Origin: Acuticoccus sp. MNP-M23 | GTDB taxonomy: Bacteria > Pseudomonadota > Alphaproteobacteria > Rhizobiales > Amorphaceae | DNA length: 64,000 bases | NCBI RefSeq assembly: GCF_031195445.1 | Contig: NZ_CP133480.1 | Span: 2,032,001-2,096,000 of the forward strand | Direction of reading: 5' to 3' | Shown: piece by piece, positions 42,733 through 50,143 of the stretch | Layout: every line of letters begins with the position of its first letter | How positions within the stretch are numbered: position 1 is the first letter of the stretch | Notes under the pieces: generated by a model | The model's database searches: none | What the model saw: the letters and a program-made list of their open reading frames with translations, nothing else | What the model was told of the DNA's origin: nothing | Program-made: the position numbers and the translations under genes

Positions 42733-43524
42733 ATGGGTATCCGTCAGGATCAGACCACCAAGCATGCGTTCAGGCCCGTTGCCACCAAGCGCAGCGCGGA
42801 CCTTGCCGTCGACGCCATCGCCCAGGCGATTTTCTTCTGCCACGTCAATATCGGCGAACGTCTTCCGTCCGAGGTGACCTTGTCCCGGCAGCTGGGCATC
42901 AACCGCTCTGCGCTGCGCGAGGCGCTGAAGCGGATGGAGGCCGACGGCATCCTGGAGGTGCGGCCGGGCGCTGCGGGCGGCACCTTCGTCACCGGCCGCC
43001 CGCCTGAAACCTACATCCAGCTCTTCCTTCCCGCGCCGGCCGAAGTGGCGGACTTTGTGGAGATCCTCATCACGCGACGCGCCATCGAGCCGCAGATTGT
43101 GGAGCTTGCGGCCGCCCGCGCCACCGCGCAGGACATCGAGGAGATGCGGGCGATCCTCGCACCGCTGGAGGGGATGCGCGGCAAATCCCGCGACGTGGAT
43201 GACGATATCGAGACGCTGTCTCGGGCGGCACTGCAGTTCAACACTGCCCTTGGCAAGGCAACCCACATCAAATTTCTGGAAACGATCATGCAGGTGCTCA
43301 GCCAGCAGATCGAGCCGGTCCGCCGGATGGCAACGCGGGATGACCCCGCCGCCGCCATCGATACGCTCTTTCGCACACTGTCGGCGCTGGAAAAGAACGA
43401 CAGGGATCTCATTTCGACCGAGCTGGAGCGCCGCTTCAACTATCTGGAACGCGCCTGGGAGAAGAAGACCGGCCGCAAACTATGGCGCGGATCTCCGAGT
43501 TTTCTGCCATCGGATGCGGCCTAG
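42733..43524 (+). CDS. FadR-family GntR transcriptional regulator
   Basis: 263-residue regulator with an N-terminal winged helix (residues about 20-95; RLPSEVTLSRQLGINRSALR and GILEVRPGAAGGTFV) and an all-helical FCD effector domain (about 105-240, RRAIEPQIVELAAARAT). FCD proteins sense carboxylic acids through a metal site with conserved Asp/His residues. The gene is downstream of the flavoprotein in the same direction, so it may regulate the SDR/flavoprotein pair in response to a hydroxyacid. GCAACCGAAAT and TCTAATATCAGA precede it. Confidence 0.9.
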   Translation: MGIRQDQTTKHAFRPVATKRSADLAVDAIAQAIFFCHVNIGERLPSEVTLSRQLGINRSALREALKRMEADGILEVRPGAAGGTFVTGRPPETYIQLFLPAPAEVADFVEILITRRAIEPQIVELAAARATAQDIEEMRAILAPLEGMRGKSRDVDDDIETLSRAALQFNTALGKATHIKFLETIMQVLSQQIEPVRRMATRDDPAAAIDTLFRTLSALEKNDRDLISTELERRFNYLERAWEKKTGRKLWRGSPSFLPSDAA

Positions 43525-43581
43525 CTGCGATCTTCTGCGCTGCCGACATTGTTGTAGCCGCGCGTTTGGGTGAGATGGTCC

Positions 43582-43598
43582 CGCGCCAGCAAGGCGCG
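43582..43598. terminator. Small GC hairpin after GntR gene
   Basis: CGCGCC-AGCAA-GGCGCG has perfect 6-bp arms, located 57 bp after the GntR stop and 18 bp before the TetR start. It may weakly end GntR transcription or form a leader hairpin for TetR; no U-tract follows. Confidence 0.3.
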
Positions 43599-43616
43599 TG
43601 AGAAGGGACGTCTGAC

Positions 43617-44297
43617 GTGGCGGCGACGAAAACACCCGGACGGCGGCTTGGCCGTCCACCCCGCGATGGGCGCAGCGGCACCGACGACGTGAAAGCGACT
43701 CTCCTTGCCGTCGCGTCGCAGGAGTTCGCGGCCGAAGGGTTCGCGGGGGCCCGCGTCAACCGGATCTGTGCGCTGTCGAACACCAACGTGCGGATGCTGT
43801 ACCATTATTTCGGCAGCAAGGACGGGCTCTACGAAAAGACGCTGGAGCATGCGCTGGGGCAACTGCGCGCCGCCGAGCTGGATGTGAAGGTCGAGGGAGC
43901 GGAGCCGTTCGAGGCATTGCTGCTCCTGTTCGACTTCATCCATGCCCATTTCGATGCCAACCCGACGCTGATCAGGCTCCTCAGTGCTGAAAACCTGAAC
44001 AAGGCACGGCATCTGAAAACCATGGAGGCGATCCCGCAGATGTCGTCGCCCGTGGCCGAGCGGGTCCGGCGGCTGGTGACGCGCGGGCAGGCGAGCGGCT
44101 CCGTCCGGCAAAGCATCGAGCCGCTTCGCCTTTATGTGATGATGGTGGCGCTGTCCTACTTCCATCTCTCCAACGTCCACACCCTGTCTGCCATCTTCGA
44201 TGAAGATCTGAGCCGCGAGCCGTGGCGCCGGCAGCAGCACGCCGACGCACGGGGGATGGTTGCGGCCTATCTGACGCCCGAACGAACCGACCCGTAG
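43617..44297 (+). CDS. TetR-family transcriptional regulator
   Basis: 226-residue TetR protein. The N-terminal HTH (about residues 28-75) reads FAAEGFAGARVNRICALSN then MLYHYFGSKDGLYEK, the usual recognition helix region. The C-terminus includes LLRLLSAEN-like helices (TLIRLLSAENLNKARHLK). A basic N-terminal arm (TKTPGRRLGRPPRD) may contact the minor groove. GTG start with AAGGGA 9 bp upstream. It lies just before the BMP-type transport operon in the same orientation, with a perfect GCAAACGC-N10-GCGTTTGC palindrome between, so it is the likely repressor of that operon. Confidence 0.9.
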   Translation: MAATKTPGRRLGRPPRDGRSGTDDVKATLLAVASQEFAAEGFAGARVNRICALSNTNVRMLYHYFGSKDGLYEKTLEHALGQLRAAELDVKVEGAEPFEALLLLFDFIHAHFDANPTLIRLLSAENLNKARHLKTMEAIPQMSSPVAERVRRLVTRGQASGSVRQSIEPLRLYVMMVALSYFHLSNVHTLSAIFDEDLSREPWRRQQHADARGMVAAYLTPERTDP

Positions 44298-44354
44298 CAA
44301 CGGCGCATCCGACCCTGCGCAGCAGTCTGGCATGCCGCTTGCCTTCCTAATTCA

Positions 44355-44380
44355 GCAAACGCTTACTTTTTTGCGTTTGC
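44355..44380. promoter_or_regulatory. Perfect inverted repeat upstream of the BMP-type operon
   Basis: GCAAACGC-N10-GCGTTTGC with perfect 8-bp arms, 17 bp before the binding-protein start and just before its GGAGGG site. It may be an operator for the TetR protein at 43617 or a hairpin; the T-run (44367-44372) is in the loop, not after the stem. Confidence 0.55.
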
Positions 44381-44397
44381 CAGCGGAGGGTTCAAGA

Positions 44398-45462
44398 ATG
44401 CGCAGACTCATCCTCGGTGCGCTCGTCGCATCGTCCATTGCCGGGCTGACCGGCGTTGCTCAGGCCGCAGACAAGATCGGCTTCATCTACGTCGGCCCGG
44501 CGGCGGACTTCGGCTACAACATGTCGATGGATCTCGGCCGCGAGTTCGTCGAGGCCAACGTCGCCGACGTGGAGACCACCGCGTTCGAGGCGATACCGGA
44601 AACGGCGGAGGTCGAGCGCGTGATGGAGCGGCTCATCAACACCGGCCACAACATCATCTTCGCCACCAGCTACGGCTACCTCGACCATGCCATCAAGCTC
44701 GGTGAAAAATTCCCGGACGTTGCCTTTCTCCATGCCGGAGGGCTGAAGACGTCGGACAACGTGGGCACCTACTGGGCCGACAGCGATGCGGGCATGTATC
44801 TGGCCGGCGTCACCGCCGGTTCGGTCAGCAAGACGGGCAAGCTCGGTTTCGTCGGCGCATTCCAGATCCCGCAGCTTCTCCGCTCCATCAATGCGTTCAC
44901 GCTGGGGGCGCAAAGCGTCAATCCGGACGCCACCACCACGGTCATCTGGACCGGCGGCTGGTGGGAGCCCCAGAAGGAGGCCGAAGCGGTCAACGCCTTT
45001 GCCGACGAGGGGATCGACGTGATCGCCGAACAAGTGGATTCGCCGATCACCATCGCCCAGACCGCGCTGAAGCGCGACGTCCACGTCATCGGCAAGGATG
45101 TCGACATTTCGGACCGTGCGGGCGACGCATGGCTCACCGGCGTTTCCTGGAACTGGGGACCGATGATGGTGGAGATGGTCGAACAGATCCGGGCCGGAAC
45201 GTGGACGCCCAGCCACGTGCGCGGCGACCTTGGCACCGGCAGCGCCGTGCTCGACCCGTTCGGCCCGGCAGTGCCTGCCGCCACGGCGGACGAGGTGATG
45301 GGCCTCAAGGCTGACATTCTCTCCGGCGACAAGGCCGTGTTTGCCGGTCCGATCGTGGCGCAGGACGGGACCGTGGTCGTGCCCGAGGGGGACACCATGT
45401 CGATGGAAGCCATCGAGACGATGGATTTCCTCGTCGAGGGCGTCATCGGCTCGGCGAGCTGA
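44398..45462 (+). CDS. BMP/basic membrane lipoprotein-family ABC transporter binding protein
   Basis: 354-residue exported binding protein (Bmp/PnrA-type, known for nucleosides and nucleobases). The signal peptide is residues 1-22 (GLTGVAQAADKIG). Family pattern: KIGFIYVGPAADFGYN near the N-terminus, GYLDHAIKLGEKFPDVAFLH and SDAGMYLAGVTAGSVSKTGK. No lipobox Cys is seen, so it is likely free in the periplasm. ATG 44398 follows GGAGGG; a longer frame starting at 44332 overlaps the operator palindrome and lacks a site. First gene of an import operon. Confidence 0.91.
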   Translation: MRRLILGALVASSIAGLTGVAQAADKIGFIYVGPAADFGYNMSMDLGREFVEANVADVETTAFEAIPETAEVERVMERLINTGHNIIFATSYGYLDHAIKLGEKFPDVAFLHAGGLKTSDNVGTYWADSDAGMYLAGVTAGSVSKTGKLGFVGAFQIPQLLRSINAFTLGAQSVNPDATTTVIWTGGWWEPQKEAEAVNAFADEGIDVIAEQVDSPITIAQTALKRDVHVIGKDVDISDRAGDAWLTGVSWNWGPMMVEMVEQIRAGTWTPSHVRGDLGTGSAVLDPFGPAVPAATADEVMGLKADILSGDKAVFAGPIVAQDGTVVVPEGDTMSMEAIETMDFLVEGVIGSAS

Positions 45463-45532
45463 CCCGATGACCGCCCGGATGATGGGGACGGGACCGTCCC
45501 AGGCCTGGCAGGTGAGCGCTTCTGAGGTGGAC

Positions 45533-46234
45533 ATGACCCGCCCTGCGCTGCCGGTCCGCCCGCTCAGACTGGACGCTGCGCCGCGCAACATCGTGCTCGA
45601 CGCCAACAAGACCGCACTCGTGATCGTCGACATGCAGAATGATTTCTGCACCGCCGGCGGCTACATGGACAGCCGCGGCATCGACGTGACGCCCAACCGC
45701 GCGCCCATTGCGCCGTTGCAAAGGCTCGTACCGGCGGCGCGGGCGGCGGCGATACCGGTGATCTGGGTCAACTGGGGGGTCCGCAAGGACCTCCTCAACA
45801 TCGCCCCGTCGGTGCGCTTTGCCCACAACCCGGACGGCGAGGGCAGCGACATTGCCTCGCCCATTCCCGGCACCCGCTCCGAAATTCTGGCGCTGGGGAG
45901 CTGGGGTGCGGAGGTGGTGGACGAACTCAACGCCAAAGGCGGCGACATTCAGGTCACCAAGCACCGGTTCAGCGGCTTCTGGGACACCGACCTTGATGCG
46001 ATCCTGCGCAATCTCGGCGTCAAGTCGCTCCTGATCGGCGGCGTCAATCTCGACCAGTGCGTGATGACCACTCTGGAGGACGCCAGCTTCCTTGGCTACG
46101 ACGTGGTCCTGGTGGAGGACGGCGCAGCCACCACGTCACCGGCCTGCTGCACCGAAGCTGCGCTCTACAACATCAAGCTCCTGTTCGGCTTTGTCACCCG
46201 TGCCGATGCCATCGTTGAGGGGCTGGGGGCATGA
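45533..46234 (+). CDS. Cysteine hydrolase, isochorismatase-like (RutB-type) amidohydrolase
   Basis: 233-residue cytoplasmic hydrolase. The Asp-Lys-Cys triad is visible: Asp in LVIVDMQNDFC, Lys in VTKHRFSGFWDTD, and Cys in GGVNLDQCVMTTLEDAS. RutB and related amidases hydrolyse ureidoacrylate, peroxyureidoacrylate or similar carbamoyl compounds. Two starts are possible: ATG 45533 (chosen, GAGG before it) and ATG 45467, right after the binding-protein stop. Followed by an overlapping RidA-like gene, just as RutB is paired with RutC in the E. coli pyrimidine pathway. Confidence 0.87.
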   Translation: MTRPALPVRPLRLDAAPRNIVLDANKTALVIVDMQNDFCTAGGYMDSRGIDVTPNRAPIAPLQRLVPAARAAAIPVIWVNWGVRKDLLNIAPSVRFAHNPDGEGSDIASPIPGTRSEILALGSWGAEVVDELNAKGGDIQVTKHRFSGFWDTDLDAILRNLGVKSLLIGGVNLDQCVMTTLEDASFLGYDVVLVEDGAATTSPACCTEAALYNIKLLFGFVTRADAIVEGLGA

Positions 46235-46701
46235 CGGCACCCGGTATCACAGCGCGGCTTTCCGAACTCGGCATCACGCTGCCCGTGGTGCCGGAGCCGA
46301 TCGCGCGCTTCCGTCCATTCCGGCGGGCGGGAAACATCATCTATCTCGCCGGTCAGGTTTGCGAATGGAACGGGTCGGTGACGCACACCGGCGCGCTGGG
46401 GCAAGTCCATGACCTTGCCGCCGGCCAGGCTGCGGCGCGCGTGTGCGGCCTCAACCTCATTGCGGCGCTGCAGCACGCGCTCGGCGATCTGGACAAGGTC
46501 GACCACTGCGTGCGGCTCGGCGGTTTCGTCCACTGCGTGCCGCAATATGACAGTGTGCCCCACGTCATCAACGGCGCGTCCGACCTGATGGTGGCCGTTT
46601 TCGGCGAGGCCGGGGAGCATTGCCGCACCGCGGTCGGCGTGGCGAGCCTGCCGCGGTGCGCCGCCGTCGAAGTGGATGCGATCTTTGCGGTGAAACCATG
46701 A
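46231..46701 (+). CDS. RidA (YjgF/YER057c/UK114) family protein
   Basis: 156-residue trimer-forming protein of the RidA superfamily. It has GNIIYLAGQVCEWNG, then ALQHALGDLDKVDHCVRL and the C-terminal CRTAVGVASLPRCAAVEVDAIF, whose Arg corresponds to the ligand-binding Arg of RidA. It is longer than RidA itself (about 130). Known members deaminate 2-aminoacrylate-type enamines or hydrolyse pathway intermediates, as in RutC (aminoacrylate). ATG 46231 overlaps the hydrolase stop by 4 bp, so the two are translated together. Confidence 0.88.
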   Translation: MTAPGITARLSELGITLPVVPEPIARFRPFRRAGNIIYLAGQVCEWNGSVTHTGALGQVHDLAAGQAAARVCGLNLIAALQHALGDLDKVDHCVRLGGFVHCVPQYDSVPHVINGASDLMVAVFGEAGEHCRTAVGVASLPRCAAVEVDAIFAVKP

Positions 46702-48185
46702 GCGCGGCGCCTCTGGTACGCCTGCGCGGCATCACCAAACGCTTCGGCACCCTCATCGCCAACGAGGCCGTCGACCTTGATATCGGCCGGGGCGAAGTGG
46801 TTGCGCTCCTGGGCGAGAACGGCGCCGGCAAGAGCACCTTGATGAAGGTGCTCTACGGCTACAGCCCAGCGGACGCCGGCACCATCGAGCTTGATGGCGC
46901 GCCGGTGTCGCTCACCTCGCCCCGTGCCGCGATGGCGGCGGGCATTGGCATGGTGTTTCAGGAATTCACGCTGATCCCGGCCATGAGCGTGATGGAAAAC
47001 CTCCTCCTTGGCTGGCCCGGTGCCCGCGCGGTGCGCCGCCGCACCGAGACGCGGGACGTGATGGCACGGCTTGCGCATCTTGCGCCGGAGATCGGGGGGC
47101 GAACGCTGGTGCGAGACCTGTCGGTGGGCGAGCGCCAGCTTGTGGAGCTTGCCAAGGTGCTCAACATCGACGCGCGCCTTGTGATCCTCGACGAGCCGAC
47201 GTCGGTGCTGACGCCGCAGGAGGCGGCCCGTCTTTACGGCCTTGTGCGCACATTGGCGGGCGAAGGGCGCGCGGTGGTGATGATCACGCACAAGCTGGCC
47301 GACGTGCGCGCCTGTGCCGACAAGGTTGCGGTGATGCGCCGGGGCCGGCTGGTGGATGCCGCCCCCATCGGCAACCGCAGCGACGATGCGCTTGCGCACG
47401 CCATGGTCGGCGCCGCCGTCACGCGGAGCACGCGCGGCACGGCACGGACGCAAGGGCCGCCGCGGCTGGTGCTGAAGGACCTGTGCTGCGAGGGGACACC
47501 GGCCGCGCGCAACATCGAACTTTCGGTGCGCGCGGGTGAGATCCTGGGCGTGGCGGGCGTTGCCGGCAACGGCCAGTGGGCGCTCGCCGAAACGGTGGCG
47601 GGGCTGGTCGCGCCCGTCAGCGGCGAGGTTCTTCTTGACGGCGTCAAGGTGGCGCGGCGGCATGAGCGCGATGCCTTCGCCTCGCCAGTCGCCTACATTC
47701 CCGAAGAGCCCATCCGCAACGGCGTGGTCGGTTCGCTCACGCTGGCACAAAATCTGGCGCTGCGCGGCCTGGCGCAACGTGCCACCCGGCTGGAGCCGGA
47801 TCAGACGCGCGCAACGCTCGAAGCCTTCGACGTGCGGCCGCCGGAGCCGCACCGGCGTGCGGCCACACTGTCGGGCGGCAACCTGCAAAAACTCGTCGCG
47901 GCGCGGGAGCTGGGCGCAGAACCGCGCGCCATCGTGGTCTGCTACCCCACCATGGGGCTCGATATCAGCGCCACGGAGGCGCTGCTGGGGCGCCTCGTCG
48001 CCCACGCCGAAGCGGGCGCCGCCGTCTTGTGGATCGGTGAGGAAATCACCCAGCTTCTCGATATTGCAGACAGGATTGTGGTGATGCACCAGGGCCGTGT
48101 TGTGGCGGAGCGCCGTCCGGCAGACACCACCGCTGCCGAAATCGGCCTTTTCATGGCCGGTGGTGGCCGGGCGGAGGCGGCCTGA
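46698..48185 (+). CDS. BMP-type (nucleoside) ABC transporter ATP-binding protein
   Basis: 495-residue double ATPase. Domain 1 has Walker A LLGENGAGKST, signature LSVGERQLVELAK and Walker B LVILDEPTSVLTP. Domain 2 has GVAGVAGNGQWALAE, signature LSGGNLQKLVAARE and a degraded Walker B AIVVCYPTMGLDISA, where Asp-Glu is replaced by Cys-Tyr. The second site therefore probably does not hydrolyse ATP. This is the YufO/NupO-type pattern of nucleoside importers. ATG 46698 overlaps the RidA stop by 4 bp; the longer open frame upstream overlaps RidA and is rejected. Confidence 0.9.
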   Translation: MSAAPLVRLRGITKRFGTLIANEAVDLDIGRGEVVALLGENGAGKSTLMKVLYGYSPADAGTIELDGAPVSLTSPRAAMAAGIGMVFQEFTLIPAMSVMENLLLGWPGARAVRRRTETRDVMARLAHLAPEIGGRTLVRDLSVGERQLVELAKVLNIDARLVILDEPTSVLTPQEAARLYGLVRTLAGEGRAVVMITHKLADVRACADKVAVMRRGRLVDAAPIGNRSDDALAHAMVGAAVTRSTRGTARTQGPPRLVLKDLCCEGTPAARNIELSVRAGEILGVAGVAGNGQWALAETVAGLVAPVSGEVLLDGVKVARRHERDAFASPVAYIPEEPIRNGVVGSLTLAQNLALRGLAQRATRLEPDQTRATLEAFDVRPPEPHRRAATLSGGNLQKLVAARELGAEPRAIVVCYPTMGLDISATEALLGRLVAHAEAGAAVLWIGEEITQLLDIADRIVVMHQGRVVAERRPADTTAAEIGLFMAGGGRAEAA

Positions 48186-49198
48186 TGCGCTGGCTTCTCA
48201 CCCCTGCCATTGCAGCAAGCCTGTTCCTCGCCGCGGCAAGCCTCTTCATTGCCGCCATTGGCGAGCCGCCCCTTGCCACGCTCGCCAACCTCGCGCGCTA
48301 CGCCTTCGGCGACGCGTACTCCCTGTCCGAAAGTCTGGTGAAGGCGGCGCCCATCCTGTTCTGCGCGCTTGCGATCATCCTGCCGGCCCGGCTCGGCCTC
48401 ATCTCGGTGGGGGCGGACGGTCAGCTTTACGTGGGCGCCCTGTTCGGCACCGGCATCGTTCTGGCGGTGCCGGGTGCGCCGGGCGTGGTTCTCCTGCCGC
48501 TGATGCTCGCCGGCGGCGCGGTGGGCGGCGCGCTCTTTGCGGCCGTGCCGGCGCTCCTGCGGGCGCGCTTTGCCGTCAACGAGACCATCACCACGCTGCT
48601 CCTCAATTATGTGGGGGTGCTTCTCGTCAATTTTGCGGTCTACGGGCCGTGGAAAGACCCGGCCAATCTCGGCTGGCCGGCCACCATCGCGTTCCCGCAA
48701 GGGGCAACGGTGCCCGGCCTCTTCGGCACGCGGGCGCACTGGGGCCTCGTGCTCGGCGTCCTCCTGGCGCTGACGCTGTTTGCGGTGTTCGGGCGCGGAC
48801 GGGTGGCAACGCGCCTTCTGGTGCTGCGTGAAAACGAGCGCGTCGGGCGGATGATGGGTCTCAGCTTTTCGCGCATGGTCCTCGTCACCATGGCAATCGG
48901 CGGAGCGCTTGCCGGCCTTGCGGGGATCATCGAAGCGTCGGCCATCCAGGGGCGGCTGCAGCCGGGGCTGTCGCTGGGCTACGGCCTTTCCGGCTTTCTG
49001 GTCGCCTGGCTGTCGGGCCACAATTTCCTGCTCGCCATTCCGCTGTCGGTGCTGATCGGCGGGCTGATTGCGGCCGGGGACACGCTTCAGCTTTTCGCCA
49101 AGGTGCCGGCATCCAGTGTCACCGTCCTGCTCGGCATCCTGTTTGCGGCAATGCTGGCGGCGGCAGGCCTTGCCGGCAAACTGAAGAAGGCGGCCTGA
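48185..49198 (+). CDS. BMP-type ABC transporter permease 1 (YufP-like)
   Basis: 337-residue inner-membrane permease (BPD_transp_2) with about nine helices. Motifs include LVKAAPILFCALAIILPARL, then VGADGQLYVGALFGTG and LRARFAVNETITTLLLNYV, all typical of nucleoside-type permeases such as NupP. ATG 48185 shares one base with the ATPase stop (TGATG). Pairs with the shorter permease at 49200. Confidence 0.92.
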   Translation: MRWLLTPAIAASLFLAAASLFIAAIGEPPLATLANLARYAFGDAYSLSESLVKAAPILFCALAIILPARLGLISVGADGQLYVGALFGTGIVLAVPGAPGVVLLPLMLAGGAVGGALFAAVPALLRARFAVNETITTLLLNYVGVLLVNFAVYGPWKDPANLGWPATIAFPQGATVPGLFGTRAHWGLVLGVLLALTLFAVFGRGRVATRLLVLRENERVGRMMGLSFSRMVLVTMAIGGALAGLAGIIEASAIQGRLQPGLSLGYGLSGFLVAWLSGHNFLLAIPLSVLIGGLIAAGDTLQLFAKVPASSVTVLLGILFAAMLAAAGLAGKLKKAA

Positions 49199-49199
49199 G

Positions 49200-50141
49200 A
49201 TGGAAGGTGCAGAATTTGCCGGCGCATGGGCCGCAGCCTCGTTGCGGGCTGCAACGCCGCTGTTGTTTGCGCTGGTGGGCGAAACCATCGTCCAGCGCAC
49301 GGCGATCATCAACCTCGGGGTGGAGGGGCAGATGCTGGTCGGCGCCTGCGCCGGATTTGCCGCGGCAAGCGTGTTCGGCGACCCGGCGCTGGCGCTCATC
49401 ATCGGCGGGGCGACGGGGCTTTGCCTCTCGCTGGTCCATGCCGCGCTGGTGCTGGGCGCCAGCGCCAACCAGATCGGCAGCGGCATTGCCGTTTGGATGC
49501 TGGGGCTTGGCCTCAGCGCCTATTTCGGCCGCGCCTTCGTGGGGGCCGAGGTTGTTGGCTTCGGCCCGCTCTTCGCCCATGCGGACACCGGTCTGCCCTT
49601 TGTCGACCAGCTCCTGTCGCAGCTGACCGTTGCAACGGTCATTGCCGTTCTTCTGGTGCCGGCGGCGGGGTTCTGGCTCTACCGCACGCGCGCCGGGCTG
49701 CGGTGGCGCGCTGTGGGCGAGTCGTTCGCAGCAGCGCGCGCGCTTGGTTTGCGGCCGGCCCGGATCCAGTTTGCGGCCATTCTGGTCGGCGGATTTCTGG
49801 CCGGTGTCGGCGGCGCGGTCCTCAGCGTGGACTATACGCAGACCTGGGCGCAGGACATCACCAAGGGCCGCGGGCTGGTGGCGGTGGCGCTGGTCATCGC
49901 CGCGCGCTGGAACCCCTGGCTGGCACTGCCCGTCGCGCTTCTGTTTGGCGGCAGCGAGGCGATGGTGCTGCGGCTTCAGGCCCGCGGCGTGGAGGTTTCG
50001 TCCTACCTTCTGGCGACCACGCCCTACCTGATCTGCATCGCCGTCGTGTGGTTGAGCTATGCCCGGCTGCGCGGCTCCGGCGGCATGCCGTTCGAGCTGC
50101 GCGGGGTGTTCGGCGGGGCCGGGACAAAGGGCGACCGTTGA
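49200..50141 (+). CDS. BMP-type ABC transporter permease 2 (YufQ-like)
   Basis: 313-residue inner-membrane permease. It has ATPLLFALVGETIVQRTAII, then NLGVEGQMLVGACAGF and the coupling loop WRAVGESFAAARALGLRP. One base separates it from permease 1. It converges on the Mo hydroxylase gene, with only 2 bp between the two stop codons. Confidence 0.92.
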   Translation: MEGAEFAGAWAAASLRAATPLLFALVGETIVQRTAIINLGVEGQMLVGACAGFAAASVFGDPALALIIGGATGLCLSLVHAALVLGASANQIGSGIAVWMLGLGLSAYFGRAFVGAEVVGFGPLFAHADTGLPFVDQLLSQLTVATVIAVLLVPAAGFWLYRTRAGLRWRAVGESFAAARALGLRPARIQFAAILVGGFLAGVGGAVLSVDYTQTWAQDITKGRGLVAVALVIAARWNPWLALPVALLFGGSEAMVLRLQARGVEVSSYLLATTPYLICIAVVWLSYARLRGSGGMPFELRGVFGGAGTKGDR

Positions 50142-50143
50142 CC

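Noticed and set aside
44367-44372. Intrinsic terminator at the GCAAACGC inverted repeat
   Set aside because: The T-run lies in the loop, not after the stem, and the repeat directly precedes a ribosome site; an operator is more likely.
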